Assembly (NCBI RefSeq): GCF_000375465.1
Contig: NZ_AQXH01000006.1
Span: 35,348-99,347 of the forward strand
Length of the DNA: 64,000 nucleotides
Direction: 5' to 3'
DNA from: Balneola vulgaris DSM 17893
Lineage (GTDB): Bacteria; Bacteroidota; Rhodothermia; Balneolales; Balneolaceae
This document shows positions 8,421 to 17,904 of the stretch, in pieces. The first letter of the stretch is position 1; each line of letters starts with the position of its first letter. The notes under the pieces were generated by a model, which worked only from the letters and a program-made list of their open reading frames with translations, was not told where the DNA came from and did no database searches. The translations under genes were made by a program, and so were the position numbers.

Positions 8421-9674
8421 TTAAGCAGAAGCTTTCTGCTTTTCGTACACCGGTGGTGCTTTGTCTTCGATGGTCTCTGCGGTTATCACACAACGCGAGA
8501 TATCTTTCATAGAAGGTAAGTTAAACATGATATCTAACATTGCTTCCTCCATAATAGATCGAAGTCCACGAGCTCCTGTTTTTCTTGCTTTCGCTTTCTT
8601 CACGATTGCTTTTAGAGCTTCATCTTCGAACTCTAGATCTACATCTTCCATCTTAAACAGCTTTTTGTACTGCTTAGTAATCGCATTCTTAGGATTTTGG
8701 AGGATATCCATCATGGCTTCATCCGAAAGCTCGTGGAGACCACAAATCATTGGTAAACGACCAATCAATTCTGGAATTAATCCAAATCGTTGTAAATCCT
8801 CGGGCTCTACTAGCGTAAAGATATCAGGGTCGTTCTTATCAAATTTCGTGTTTTCTAGGTTATGGAAACCCATCGAGCTGGTTGAAAGCCTTCTTGAAAT
8901 AATCTCTTCTAGGCCAGCAAATGCGCCACCACAGATAAACAAGATGTTTGATGTATCTAATTGGATAAAGCTCTGCTCTGGGTGCTTTCTTCCGCCTTTT
9001 GGTGGGATGTTAGCTATAGTGCCTTCTAAGATTTTCAGAAGTGCCTGCTGAACTCCTTCGCCACTCACATCACGAGTGATAGATGGGTTATCGCTTTTAC
9101 GAGCCACCTTATCTACTTCATCAATGTAAACGATACCTTGCTTTGCGCGTTCTACATCGTAATCTGCGGCTTGCAGTAAGTTGCTTAAGATGCTTTCAAC
9201 ATCTTCGCCTACATAACCAGCTTCGGTTAGAACCGTTGCATCGGCTATAGTAAATGGTACATCGATAATTTTAGCAAGGGTACGTGCCAGTAACGTTTTA
9301 CCACTACCTGTTGGTCCAAGCAGTACGATGTTACTCTTTTCAATCTGAGTATCATCAATTTCGTTACCATCGTGATTAACACGCTTATAATGGTTATAAA
9401 CGGCAACCGATAGTGTCTTCTTTGCTTGCTCTTGCCCAATCACATACTCATCAAGTTTAGTCTTGATTTCTACAGGCTTGAGTTGGGTGCTTTCCGGCTT
9501 ATCTCTACGGCGTGCTAGCGATGCTAAATCGCTTTTGATGATACTAGATGCATCTTCAACGCATCTATCACATACATACACTCCAGGTCCAGCAACCATA
9601 CTGTTCACTTCGAGGCTTGAACGCCCACAAAATGAACAATTTACAATATCATTGTTCTTTTCTTTATCACTCAT
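8421..9674 (-). CDS. clpX: ATP-dependent Clp protease ATP-binding subunit ClpX
   Basis: The 417-residue AAA+ unfoldase has an N-terminal C4 zinc-binding domain (Cys13, 16, 35, 38), Walker A GPTGSGKT at about 120-127, Walker B VYIDEVDK near 185, the RKHPEQ-type pore region and the sensor motif GARGLRS near 370. ClpX recognises tagged proteins, unfolds them and threads them into ClpP. It is the last gene of the minus-strand set tig-clpP-clpX and starts 26 bases after clpP ends. Length and motif order are normal for the family. Confidence 0.98.
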   Translation of the reverse strand: MSDKEKNNDIVNCSFCGRSSLEVNSMVAGPGVYVCDRCVEDASSIIKSDLASLARRRDKPESTQLKPVEIKTKLDEYVIGQEQAKKTLSVAVYNHYKRVNHDGNEIDDTQIEKSNIVLLGPTGSGKTLLARTLAKIIDVPFTIADATVLTEAGYVGEDVESILSNLLQAADYDVERAKQGIVYIDEVDKVARKSDNPSITRDVSGEGVQQALLKILEGTIANIPPKGGRKHPEQSFIQLDTSNILFICGGAFAGLEEIISRRLSTSSMGFHNLENTKFDKNDPDIFTLVEPEDLQRFGLIPELIGRLPMICGLHELSDEAMMDILQNPKNAITKQYKKLFKMEDVDLEFEDEALKAIVKKAKARKTGARGLRSIMEEAMLDIMFNLPSMKDISRCVITAETIEDKAPPVYEKQKASA

Positions 9675-9700
9675 GACACTACAATCTAATTAAATCGGAC

Positions 9701-10351
9701 TTATTTTCCAGATTTTGGACGTGCAACAACGTTATCCACTAGTCCATACTTCTTTGCTTCCGCTGCCGACATCCAGTTATTTCTGTCAGAGTCTTTGATG
9801 ATATCTTCTAAAGTATTACCACTGTGATCAGCAATAATTTGAGAAAGTTCTTTTTTGATGCGAATAATTTCCTTCGCTTCAATTTCGATATCACTTGCTT
9901 GCCCTTGCACACCACCTAATGGCTGGTGAATCATCACTCGTGCGTGTGGCAAACAACTTCTTTTACCTTCTGCACCTGCTGTTAATAGCACAGCGCCCAT
10001 ACTTGCTGCCATACCCATGCAGGTAGTAGCTACGTCGCACTTGATGTGCTGCATAGTATCGTAGATAGCTAAACCTGCTGATACTACACCACCAGGACTG
10101 TTAATGTATAGGTTGATATCCTTTTCAGGATCTTCAGATTCTAAAAATAGAAGCTGGGCTACGATAGAACTCGCTACAACATCATTGATAGGGCTACCAA
10201 GGATGATGATGCGGTCTTTTAGCAACCTAGAGTAAATATCGTATGCTCGCTCACCGCGGCTGGTTGTTTCTACAACCATAGGCACAAGGTTGCTTTCTAT
10301 TGGATCATTCACTTCAAAAATGGGTTGGGTTGCTAATGGTTGTCTTATCAT
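9701..10351 (-). CDS. clpP: ATP-dependent Clp protease proteolytic subunit ClpP
   Basis: The 216-residue protein is clearly Clp[16 protein letters not shown] near residue 31, YINSPGG near 82, nucleophile Ser117 in MAASMGA and His142 in MIHQPLGG. ClpP forms the double-heptamer peptidase chamber served by ClpX. An ungapped alignment with E. coli ClpP from the catalytic His onward places the third triad member (Asp in DTERDRF) at Asn191 here, in DSDRNNW. The codons AAT AAC are clear in the nucleotide sequence. A Ser-His-Asn triad is known in Listeria ClpP1 and can lower or condition activity. The gene lies between tig and clpX, so it is presumably the main ClpP of the cell. Confidence 0.97.
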   Translation of the reverse strand: MIRQPLATQPIFEVNDPIESNLVPMVVETTSRGERAYDIYSRLLKDRIIILGSPINDVVASSIVAQLLFLESEDPEKDINLYINSPGGVVSAGLAIYDTMQHIKCDVATTCMGMAASMGAVLLTAGAEGKRSCLPHARVMIHQPLGGVQGQASDIEIEAKEIIRIKKELSQIIADHSGNTLEDIIKDSDRNNWMSAAEAKKYGLVDNVVARPKSGK

Positions 10352-10364
10352 AGCCTCTTCAGCT

Positions 10365-11654
10365 TTATTTTTTAGATTTTTTCTCCCGCATTTTACGGTA
10401 TTTCTCTTTGTCTACTTCGGTAATTTTAACCTCGTCTTCCAGTTTTTCAAATACTTTGTTCTCTCTAATGCTGCTACGTAATTGCTCTAGCATATTAGGA
10501 TTTTGAGCATAGTATTGTTTTAACTGATCAGCCGTAGCACCATAACGTGCAGCTTCAGCCGAAATAAACTCATCAATATCTTCGGGTTTTATTTCGATAT
10601 CTTCAAATGATTCCTGAAGTTTTTGACTAATGAACGACCACTTCGCTTCATTCAAGCCACGCTCGCGCATTTCTTCTTTGTAAACAACTTCGTCGAAGTT
10701 AGCTGGTAGCTTTCCACCTTGTTGTTGCTTTAATTGCTCAACATATGCATTCAAGATCTGCTCTAAGAATACTTCTGGAACTTCAACTTCATGAGCTTCA
10801 ACGAGTGCTTCAACCAATTCGTTCTTCAGCATATCATCTGTAGATTGGTCGTAGTACTTTTGCATCTGGCTTTTTAGGAAGCTTTTGAATTCATCTTCCG
10901 TCTTCGCTTCGCCATTGCTGTTTTTAGTAATGAACTCTTCGTTCATCTCAGCTTTTTCAAGCTTTTGAACTTTCTTGATAGTTACACGGAAGCGATCTGT
11001 TTCGTCGCCATCACCAAGCTCCATGTCTACAACATCGCCTGTTTTCTTGCCTTTAAGCGACTTTAAGAAATCTTTAGCGCCATCCTGACGAAGATCGATC
11101 ACTTGGTCTGTGTCTTCTTCACCATCTACAGGGTTGCCATCTGCATCTAAAGAGATTACGTCAACGATAAGTTTTGAGTCTTTTGTAGCTTTAGTATCTA
11201 CATCTTCCCAAGTACCTTCGCGCTCAAGAGTTCTTTCGATTTCCTCTTCAACTTCTTCGTCGGTTACATCGTGAACCATTTTGTTCACTTTGATTTTCTT
11301 GAGGTCTTTGAGCTCAAACTCAGGCTTAGCACCAATTTTGAATACTACTTCAAGCTCATCGTTCTCCCACTTGAGATCAAGCATCTCAGTTTCGCCAACA
11401 GGAGCGTATTCTGGCACGATATCTTTTTCGTACACACGCTGAACGTAGTTATTTATTTCTTCGAGTTCGATTTCTTTACCGAATCTCTTTTTTACAACTG
11501 TCAAAGGCACTTTACCAGGTCTGAAACCAGGCATAGCAATTTGATTCTTGTATTTCTTATAGGCTTTATCGAAAGTATCTTGTAAGTCTTCGCGATTAGC
11601 TGTTAAGGTGAGTTCTTTATCAACTGAGGTTATCTCTTTAACAGAAATGTTCAC
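10365..11654 (-). CDS. tig: Trigger factor
   Basis: The 429-residue ribosome-associated chaperone has the N-terminal ribosome-binding domain with FRPGKVP near residue 45, the GFRxGKxP-type signature of trigger factor. A PPIase/FKBP-like middle region and an acidic, helix-rich C-terminal substrate domain follow. It is the first gene of the tig-clpP-clpX set, the classical order linking folding to degradation. The middle domain (about 155-240) is less well conserved than in E. coli, as is usual for this phylum. The lysine-rich tail is normal. It lies about 65 bases downstream of a tRNA-Leu gene on the same strand. Confidence 0.95.
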   Translation of the reverse strand: MNISVKEITSVDKELTLTANREDLQDTFDKAYKKYKNQIAMPGFRPGKVPLTVVKKRFGKEIELEEINNYVQRVYEKDIVPEYAPVGETEMLDLKWENDELEVVFKIGAKPEFELKDLKKIKVNKMVHDVTDEEVEEEIERTLEREGTWEDVDTKATKDSKLIVDVISLDADGNPVDGEEDTDQVIDLRQDGAKDFLKSLKGKKTGDVVDMELGDGDETDRFRVTIKKVQKLEKAEMNEEFITKNSNGEAKTEDEFKSFLKSQMQKYYDQSTDDMLKNELVEALVEAHEVEVPEVFLEQILNAYVEQLKQQQGGKLPANFDEVVYKEEMRERGLNEAKWSFISQKLQESFEDIEIKPEDIDEFISAEAARYGATADQLKQYYAQNPNMLEQLRSSIRENKVFEKLEDEVKITEVDKEKYRKMREKKSKK

Positions 11655-11720
11655 TTTTTCTCCGCTTTTTGGTGTGCTATTAAATGGATGAACAGAATAT
11701 CATTCATTAAGAAAGGAAAG

Positions 11721-11804
11721 TACGAGAGGGGGGACTCGAACCCCCACGCCGGTTAAAGCACTAGATCCTAAATCTAGCGTGTCTACCAATTCCACCACTC
11801 TCGC
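11721..11804 (-). tRNA. tRNA-Leu (anticodon UAG)
   Basis: Read on the minus strand, the sequence starts GCGAGAG and folds into a cloverleaf with a D arm (TGGTAGACACG), an anticodon arm CTAGA-TTTAGGA-TCTAG and a long variable arm. The T arm is GGGGG-TTCGAGT-CCCCC, with the acceptor partner at 11722-11728. The anticodon TAG reads CUN leucine codons, and the long variable arm fits a class II tRNA. The CCA end is not encoded. Confidence 0.95.
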
Positions 11805-11947
11805 GAAATTTAGAGCTTGCAAAGATAGGAGTTATTCTCAACAAATACCAAACCTAAAGGGCAATTTTCTTTATTAATTTTCCTTCATACCAAATCCGCC
11901 AAAACTTAATTCTTGGGATTTCAGACAGCTTTTTTAAATTAATCGCT

Positions 11948-12277
11948 ATGTATAATAATATTCATTTTGTTTACATCACTTTTCCCAACAAAGAGGAAGC
12001 TCGCCGCATTGGTGCTAAGTTAGTTGAAGACCGACTTGCAGCCTGTGTAAATATCTTTGATTCCATGGAATCTATATACCGATGGGAGGGGAAGATTGAA
12101 TCGGATAACGAGACCGTTATGATTGCTAAAACGCATAAATCTAAAGTGAAAGCACTCACTAAATATGTGGTAAGCAATCACAGCTATGATTGCCCGTGTG
12201 TAATTTCACTTCCTGTTGCTGAAGAAGAAGGCAATTCTGCCTACATTAAGTGGCTTATTCAAGAATCAAAATATTAA
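11948..12277 (+). CDS. cutA: Divalent-cation tolerance protein CutA
   Basis: The 109-residue protein has the CutA1 pattern: FVYITFPNKEEARRIGAKLVEDRLAACVN at the N-terminus, YRWEGKI near residue 40 and the YDCPCVISLPV-like block near 80. CutA1 forms very stable trimers related to PII signalling proteins. It was linked to copper tolerance in E. coli, but its general role is unclear. It is followed after three bases by a crotonase gene on the same strand, so the two are probably co-transcribed. Confidence 0.95.
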   Translation: MYNNIHFVYITFPNKEEARRIGAKLVEDRLAACVNIFDSMESIYRWEGKIESDNETVMIAKTHKSKVKALTKYVVSNHSYDCPCVISLPVAEEEGNSAYIKWLIQESKY

Positions 12278-12280
12278 GCC

Positions 12281-13036
12281 TTGATCACCACTGAGTTTCT
12301 TACCCCTCAAATACTTAAAGCTACTATTAATCGGCCTGAAGCTCGAAATGCCATTAATTTTAGAGTCATTGAACAACTTGAATCTCTCGTAGATCAAATA
12401 CGGGATAATGACGAGATTCGCATATTCTTATTAACGGGGGAAGGCACTCAAAGCTTTATCTCGGGGGGCGACTTAAAGGAGTTTCACAGCATTACCTCTC
12501 AAGACGCAGCGGTAGAGATGTCGAAAAGAATGCATGAGTTGTTTTTGAACATCGAACAGCTACCCACTTGGAATGTAGCACTCATTAACGGTGATGCTTA
12601 TGGCGGCGGAATAGAATTGATGCTCGCTTTTGATTTTATCTTATCTAAACCTGATGCAAAGTTCGGGTTCACCCAAGGCCGATTTCACTTAACGCCAGGA
12701 TGGGGTGGGCTTACCCGCCTCATTGAAAAAGTTGGCCGTTCAAAAGCCCTTGAATGGCTGGGCAAGGCTGAAGTCCACAATGCTGAATCTATGCTTCGAG
12801 CACAGTTCTTGAACGCTATACTTTCAGATGAGAACTTAATCGATGAAGCGGTAACATGGTGTGAACCACTATTGAAGAATTCCAGAGATTATATAAGTCG
12901 CATAAAGCGCGCAGGGTGGGGTAATTCAGGCTCAAGAGAAGCAAGTATGCAAAACGAAGTGATTCCCTTTTCAGAGCTTTGGGTGCATCCAGAGCATATC
13001 GCTCGGGTTGAACGTTTTATGCAAAGAAAGAAATAA
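12281..13036 (+). CDS. Crotonase (enoyl-CoA hydratase/isomerase) family protein
   Basis: The 251-residue protein has the crotonase fold signatures: the oxyanion-hole stretch FISGGDLKEF at about 59-68 and GDAYGGGIELMLAFD at 104-118. Compared with enoyl-CoA hydratase, the first catalytic Glu is kept (Glu112), but the second (in the FGxPE block) aligns with Gln132 in FGFTQGRF. Simple hydration is therefore doubtful. The GWGG element at about 140-143 recalls decarboxylase-type members such as ethylmalonyl-CoA decarboxylase; that is a guess. The start is TTG at 12281, fixed by the tight spacing after cutA. The gene ends facing a REC-GAF regulator. Confidence 0.85.
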   Translation: MITTEFLTPQILKATINRPEARNAINFRVIEQLESLVDQIRDNDEIRIFLLTGEGTQSFISGGDLKEFHSITSQDAAVEMSKRMHELFLNIEQLPTWNVALINGDAYGGGIELMLAFDFILSKPDAKFGFTQGRFHLTPGWGGLTRLIEKVGRSKALEWLGKAEVHNAESMLRAQFLNAILSDENLIDEAVTWCEPLLKNSRDYISRIKRAGWGNSGSREASMQNEVIPFSELWVHPEHIARVERFMQRKK

Positions 13037-13073
13037 GTGATCTTTTTAGAATGAACCTCAACTCGTGTTTGGT

Positions 13074-14012
13074 TTAGCCTTTTTCTTGTTTAATTCTCCA
13101 CAGCATAGAACTGCATCGAATGGCTAGTTTGGAGATTACTGAATACTCTTTCGTTGATATTACCGATGAACGCTTAAGTAGTAAGTACCCATAGATTTTA
13201 GTTTTTGCGGGTATTTTCATCTCATGCTTTATCAAATCAGATTCTGTGATGCAAAACATAGGAACTCCTATTTCTACACCAAGATCTTTTTCTTTCGAGA
13301 ATTCAGCATTTACCCCATTACCGTCGTTTAACACATTATTGGAGTAATAGGGCTTTCGAGATTTAACAAACTTATGGAAGGTCTTTTCAGAGTAAAGGTC
13401 GTTCGGTGTGTAGTCGTTTTGGAATTCTATACCTGCCACCCCTTTTAGTGATGGCTCTTCTTTGTTTAACCACCAAAACGATACATGATCGAATTGGAAA
13501 TTCTTTTTTAAAATCTCACAAAAGGATTGGCATACTTTATCAAACTCCTGTTCTGCCACTGCACTTATCATTTCTTTTACAACGGCATTCTGTGCTTCGC
13601 TTACTTTCTTAGGTAAATTTGGCACCGTTAGATTACTCACCAATTTCATTTCTATTCTATGGCGCACTTCTAACGGGCTATAGGTAAACATTTCTTTCTT
13701 TAAGAAATCCTGTGCACCTAAATCCAATGCTTGCTGTTCCTTTTCTACACTAGGCAGGCTCGTCATTATCAAAACTGGGATATGCTTTTTGTTGGCATCT
13801 TTCACCAGCACATTTAAAAACTCTAGGCCCGACATTCCCGGCATATGGATGTCTGATAGCACTAAGTCTACTTTTTTCTCCGACAATACATTGATTCCCT
13901 GTTGTGCATTCAACGCGTGAATTAAGGAATATCTTTTAGCTAGCATTGTTTTAACGATGTAGTGTGTCGACTTATCATCGTCTATTACAAGAATGGTATA
14001 CTTTGTGCTCAT
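13074..14012 (-). CDS. Response regulator with C-terminal GAF domain
   Basis: The 312-residue protein begins with a receiver domain (acidic DDD at 11-13, phosphoacceptor Asp54 in LSDIHMPGM, Lys in FLKKEMF near 106). A GAF-like sensory domain spans about 150-305. There is no DNA-binding or enzymatic output domain, so signalling must pass through protein contacts or the GAF ligand. Its ATG overlaps the stop of the HtrA gene by one base, so the two are translated together. That suggests a role in envelope stress or protease control, but only by position. Confidence 0.88.
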   Translation of the reverse strand: MSTKYTILVIDDDKSTHYIVKTMLAKRYSLIHALNAQQGINVLSEKKVDLVLSDIHMPGMSGLEFLNVLVKDANKKHIPVLIMTSLPSVEKEQQALDLGAQDFLKKEMFTYSPLEVRHRIEMKLVSNLTVPNLPKKVSEAQNAVVKEMISAVAEQEFDKVCQSFCEILKKNFQFDHVSFWWLNKEEPSLKGVAGIEFQNDYTPNDLYSEKTFHKFVKSRKPYYSNNVLNDGNGVNAEFSKEKDLGVEIGVPMFCITESDLIKHEMKIPAKTKIYGYLLLKRSSVISTKEYSVISKLAIRCSSMLWRIKQEKG

Positions 14013-15220
14013 TATTTACCCTTCACTCTCTTCCGTAAGGTCATTGTAGTTTCGTATTTATTATTGCCTCGTACTAGTATCAACTTCATCTTTTCACCCT
14101 CTTGATATTCGCGCATAAGTGCCCATGCATGCATTTCACTGCTTACTCGAATATCTCCTATTTTTGTGATGATGTCTCCCGGCATGATCCCACAATCATA
14201 TGCTGGTCCGTTTTTATTTACACTAGTTACAAATAAACCAGGTATGGATGGCAACCCATACTGATACACAAGCTTACTCGTCATTGGAGTAAACTCCATT
14301 CCGGGGTCAAAATCAAGTGATACTTGACCCGACTCTTCCAATTGCTTTATGATTTTCTTAACCCTATTCGAAGGGATTGCGAAACCCAATCCGACAAAGC
14401 CTCCACTTGTGCCACCCGTATAAATAAAGGTATTTACACCTATTACTTCACCTTCACTGTTCACAAGTGGCCCTCCTGAATTACCGCGGTTAATAGCCGC
14501 ATCCGTTTGGATCATATCAATATAAACTCTTGGTTCTTGCGGATCGGGCCTAAAGTCTCGCTTAGTGGCGCTTATTACACCCACTGTTACCGAGGCCTTG
14601 CCATCATCAAACAATCCAAATGGATTACCCATGGCAATAGCCCACTCACCTACCATAGCGTTATCGGAATTACTGAACTTTATATAAGGCATTTTTTTCT
14701 TCGGCTCTTTGATTTTGAGCAAGGCAAGGTCTGCCAACTCATCAGAGCCAAGTAACTCTGCCTCATAGGTTTCGCCATTTGCCAGTGCCACCATTATTTT
14801 GCGCGCACTACTACTAGCAACATGTTCATTCGTTACCACTAAACCGTCTTCGCTTATGATAAAACCAGAACCCATACTTTTAACTTCACGTTCGGTTGGC
14901 ATCTGAAAAAATCTCGAGAAAAAAGGATCCATCACTCGGTTATACCCTCTTTCTACTTCCGTAACTGTGATACTTACAATGGCAGGACTAGCTTTTTCAA
15001 CTGCGTTGGTAATTGCATTTCGCCTGCTTGTGGTTATTTGATCGTTTGTACTTGGTTGAGCTTCTTCTTCCACTTGTGGCTCTTCAACCATAGCCACACT
15101 TTTAGCAGGTGAGGCTTCCACTTTTAAGGGTGCTATCACAGGAACAGGTTCTATTTTTTGCTCCTGAGCACAGTTCATTATCAATCCACAAAATACTAGT
15201 ACACTAGCTATCTTCTTCAT
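14012..15220 (-). CDS. HtrA/DegP-type trypsin-like serine protease
   Basis: The 402-residue protein has an N-terminal export signal (about 1-18, CGLIMNCAQ, possibly a lipoprotein signal although the box is not canonical). It has a trypsin-like domain with His in TNEHVAS, Asp in ADLALLKI and Ser in RGNSGGPL, and one PDZ domain (about 310-395, SVNKNGPAYDCGIMPGDII). HtrA proteases degrade misfolded proteins in the periplasm. A single PDZ domain is the DegS-like rather than DegP-like count. A low-complexity acidic linker follows the signal. The gene lies just downstream of the NrnA-like gene, with 9 bases between, and is coupled to the REC-GAF gene. Confidence 0.93.
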   Translation of the reverse strand: MKKIASVLVFCGLIMNCAQEQKIEPVPVIAPLKVEASPAKSVAMVEEPQVEEEAQPSTNDQITTSRRNAITNAVEKASPAIVSITVTEVERGYNRVMDPFFSRFFQMPTEREVKSMGSGFIISEDGLVVTNEHVASSSARKIMVALANGETYEAELLGSDELADLALLKIKEPKKKMPYIKFSNSDNAMVGEWAIAMGNPFGLFDDGKASVTVGVISATKRDFRPDPQEPRVYIDMIQTDAAINRGNSGGPLVNSEGEVIGVNTFIYTGGTSGGFVGLGFAIPSNRVKKIIKQLEESGQVSLDFDPGMEFTPMTSKLVYQYGLPSIPGLFVTSVNKNGPAYDCGIMPGDIITKIGDIRVSSEMHAWALMREYQEGEKMKLILVRGNNKYETTMTLRKRVKGK

Positions 15221-15229
15221 ACTGTCGAA

Positions 15230-16198
15230 TTAGGTCCATTGCTTTCTGCCGATTTTCAGTGCCGCCTGTAATGCTTCATCAAGTGTGCCTTGATAGGAAG
15301 CTCCAGCCGCTTTTTTATGGCCACCACCATTCATTTGCCTTGCCCATTCATTCACGTCAATATCACTTCTTGAACGCAGACTAAGTTTTATGCGATGCTC
15401 TTCCTCTCTCATAAAGATACATGCTTTAACTCCGTCAATACTCATGGGGTAAGCTACAAAACCTTCGGTGTTTTCAGCAGTTGTGTTAGTTTCGTTAAAC
15501 ATCGCCTGAGTAACGTACATACTGGCGATTTGTTGGTCTTCATGTAAATTTAGAGTCTCAAGTGATAGCCCAAGCAACTTAATCTCATTTAAACTTTTAG
15601 TGGCATACACTTTGTCCATTACTTCATTGGGCGTGAAGCCTCCTCTGTCGAGCAGATCGCTAGCTGCCATCATAGTTGCGGGCTTCACACTATCAAATTG
15701 AAACGAGCCCGTATCAGTTACTATACCCACATACATTGCTTTTGCAGACTGCTCATCTATCTGTAAAGGATCATTTTCAGTATAAATTCTATGCACTATT
15801 TCACACGTAGAAGATGCCGTCACATCTGAAGCCATTTCAGTAAAAACATCATCTGGTTGAGGATGATGATCGATCATATAAATTGGAGCACCTGTTTGTT
15901 CTATCTTCTCAGCAACCTCTCCAAAACGATGCAGTGCATTCCCATCCACCACTAAAAAGGCATCAAAGTGAGCTAGGTCTTGTTCTTCAGGTATCTCGAT
16001 AGGAAAGATATCAGCTAGCCACATCAGGTTCTGCGAGGGGCCGTCGGCATTATAAGCCACCGCTTCAACTCCATTTTTCTGTAACCATAAGCACATGGCC
16101 ACCTGCGAGCCTAAGCAATCGCCATCCGGTCGAACATGAGAAAATACAGCTACTTTGTTGTGCGACTTTAACTTTTGAATTAATTCTTTGTGCATCAA
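15230..16198 (-). CDS. nrnA: DHH/DHHA1 phosphoesterase, NrnA-like (oligoribonuclease / pAp phosphatase)
   Basis: The 322-residue protein carries the DHH-family motifs: HVRPDGDCLGSQ at about 19-30, a conserved Asp in VVDGN near 88 and the signature IDHHPQPDD near 114. The DHHA1 motif GGGHKKAAGA follows near 292. NrnA proteins degrade short oligoribonucleotides and dephosphorylate 3'-phosphoadenosine 5'-phosphate in the cytoplasm. Length and domain order are as expected. It heads the minus-strand set with htrA and the REC-GAF gene, and is divergent from the thiamine pyrophosphokinase gene. Confidence 0.93.
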   Translation of the reverse strand: MMHKELIQKLKSHNKVAVFSHVRPDGDCLGSQVAMCLWLQKNGVEAVAYNADGPSQNLMWLADIFPIEIPEEQDLAHFDAFLVVDGNALHRFGEVAEKIEQTGAPIYMIDHHPQPDDVFTEMASDVTASSTCEIVHRIYTENDPLQIDEQSAKAMYVGIVTDTGSFQFDSVKPATMMAASDLLDRGGFTPNEVMDKVYATKSLNEIKLLGLSLETLNLHEDQQIASMYVTQAMFNETNTTAENTEGFVAYPMSIDGVKACIFMREEEHRIKLSLRSRSDIDVNEWARQMNGGGHKKAAGASYQGTLDEALQAALKIGRKQWT

Positions 16199-16290
16199 TC
16201 TTTTCTTTTTGATGTCAAAAATAGCTTTCTATACCTAGAATTCCATTTCTTTTTGGGTCAATTTTTTTCGATCCTTGCCCTTAAAAACTT

Positions 16291-16920
16291 ATGCGTGCTT
16301 TAATTGTATGTGGAGGAACCCCTCCCTCAAAATCTCTTATTGAATCTGAAATCAATGCCGCCAACCTCATCGTGGGCGCCGACAGTGGTGGGCATGCCAT
16401 TTTGGGCTATGGCTTTACCCCTGATATTGTTTTGGGAGATCTGGACAGCTTCCATTACACCAACCATGAAGGTATTCAAACTTTAGAAATTGAAGACCAA
16501 GATTTCAATGATTTGGAGAAAGCCCTTCAATATGCCCTCGACAAAGGCAGCAAAGATGTAGTGATACTGGGTGCGCTTGGGAAACGCGTAGATCACCAGA
16601 TGAAAAACCTATCGGCAATGGTGGGATACTACCAGAAATTTAATTCATTGATTATTCGTGATGACTACGGTGACACACTCTGTGTTAGTTCGCCTTATTC
16701 AGTTCAACTGCCTTTGAATACTGTAATATCTTTTTTCCCACTTTCGGGCATTGTCAAAAGCTTTAGCTCTGAAGGGGTGCAATATCCGCTTAGCAACACT
16801 GATTTGATCCCGGGTATTCAAGATGGCACATCCAATACGGTTACTGATGAAACCGTCACCATTAGCTATGACGAGGGCACACTGGGTGTGTTCATAGGAA
16901 CGGGCAAGAAAACTAAGTAG
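16291..16920 (+). CDS. thiN: Thiamine pyrophosphokinase
   Basis: The 209-residue enzyme has the family motifs GADSGGHA near residue 30, PDIVLGDLDSF near 45 and DQDFNDLEKAL near 70, followed by GALGKRVDHQ. It transfers pyrophosphate from ATP to thiamine, giving thiamine diphosphate. It faces the pnuC-type gene and their 3' ends overlap by 8 bases. In Bacteroidota, PnuT (a PnuC-like thiamine transporter) is often found with this kinase, so salvage of external thiamine is a good guess. I see no TPP riboswitch in the roughly 90 bases upstream. Confidence 0.93.
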   Translation: MRALIVCGGTPPSKSLIESEINAANLIVGADSGGHAILGYGFTPDIVLGDLDSFHYTNHEGIQTLEIEDQDFNDLEKALQYALDKGSKDVVILGALGKRVDHQMKNLSAMVGYYQKFNSLIIRDDYGDTLCVSSPYSVQLPLNTVISFFPLSGIVKSFSSEGVQYPLSNTDLIPGIQDGTSNTVTDETVTISYDEGTLGVFIGTGKKTK

Positions 16921-17536
16921 CCGCTAACTGTTGTTGTTTAGCATAGGATTTCTTCCACACGAAGTAGCCCATGGTGGCTAACACTGTGAATACTAGAAAT
17001 TGGAAGCTCGTGAGCACCAGTCCTTTATAAAAATAGAGAGGGATCGAGAGTAAATCTGTGATGATCCACGCAATCCAGTTTTCTAATTTTTTGCGTGCCA
17101 TTAGCCACATGCCAACAATTGCGAATGAAGTTGTAGAGGCATCCCAATAGGGAACATCGCTGTCTGTAAAGTTGATAAGTACAGCGGCTAATAGGCTAAA
17201 ACTTGTGAGTAGTAAAAGCAGGGTATAGCCATGCTCGCGCATAGAATTTAAGGTAATGGGCACCTGATCTCTTTTAGCTGAATCGGTGTTAGTCCAGTAA
17301 TACCACCCATACAAACTCATAATGAAGTAGTAGGCATTAACTCCCATATCGGCATATAATTTATACTGAAAAGCTAAATACACATAGATAACTACACTTA
17401 CGATGCCTGTTGGGTATACCCATATATTTTCTCGCATTGAACATACCACGCTTGCAATCCCGAAAATCACAGCTGTCCATTCTAATAAGGTAGTTTGCAT
17501 CACGCCTTGAATGATGCCATCAATGATATATTCCAT
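16913..17536 (-). CDS. PnuC/PnuT family transporter (nicotinamide riboside or thiamine uptake)
   Basis: The 207-residue protein has about seven membrane helices and the PnuC-type motif SLYGWYYW near residue 90, with an NWIAWIITD block near 150. Family members facilitate uptake of a vitamin that is then trapped by phosphorylation: nicotinamide riboside for PnuC, thiamine for PnuT, riboflavin for PnuX. The neighbour overlapping its 3' end encodes thiamine pyrophosphokinase, favouring the PnuT role. The two genes are convergent rather than in one operon, and nadC-nadA lie 13 kb away, so the substrate is not settled. Confidence 0.88.
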   Translation of the reverse strand: MEYIIDGIIQGVMQTTLLEWTAVIFGIASVVCSMRENIWVYPTGIVSVVIYVYLAFQYKLYADMGVNAYYFIMSLYGWYYWTNTDSAKRDQVPITLNSMREHGYTLLLLLTSFSLLAAVLINFTDSDVPYWDASTTSFAIVGMWLMARKKLENWIAWIITDLLSIPLYFYKGLVLTSFQFLVFTVLATMGYFVWKKSYAKQQQLAAT

Positions 17537-17604
17537 ATGTAGTATTTGAGAGCTAAAGGGCCAAGATTAGCATTATTTACACCCCTTACCAAGAACGAAT
17601 TACA

Positions 17605-17892
17605 CTATCTAGATTTTAGTACTCTTGAGAGATTCAGCTTATGAATTGGGATGAGGTAGCTGGCTAGTAGTTCGTCTTTATGAATACCCATTAGACCCGT
17701 GCCTCGAAAATCGACCACACACACTTTCTCCTCAACTTGTACCACTTCGCCAATACCGTAATACTCAGGGCTTGGGCCGTAATACACGAGGTCTCCCATT
17801 TTAAGGTCGTTCTTTGCTCTTCGGTGAAAGGGCAATATCACGGGGAGTAAATCTAGCCGATATGAAAGTCTTCTCTTTTTTAACGAGGACAT
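17605..17892 (-). CDS. Small basic protein with DUF3553/KOW-like beta barrel, function unknown
   Basis: The 95-residue protein starts with a basic stretch (SLKKRRLSYRLD). It then has a region MGDLVYYGPSPEYYGIGEV...VVDFRGTGLMGIHKDEL that resembles the small SH3-like fold seen in DUF3553 and CarD-type domains. The resemblance is by pattern only. No signal peptide or catalytic motif is visible. It sits 12 bases after tsaE on the same strand and probably belongs to the porX-tsaE transcript. I do not recognise it as a named gene. Confidence 0.7.
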   Translation of the reverse strand: MSSLKKRRLSYRLDLLPVILPFHRRAKNDLKMGDLVYYGPSPEYYGIGEVVQVEEKVCVVDFRGTGLMGIHKDELLASYLIPIHKLNLSRVLKSR

Positions 17893-17904
17893 AGTCTAAA
17901 AAAT

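Noticed and set aside
8461..9051. 196-codon frame on the plus strand
   Set aside because: It is antisense to clpX, whose frame is confirmed by zinc-finger and Walker motifs.
16199..16290. TPP riboswitch before the thiamine kinase gene
   Set aside because: No conserved CUGAGA-type core or paired arms are seen; the gap is short and AT-rich.
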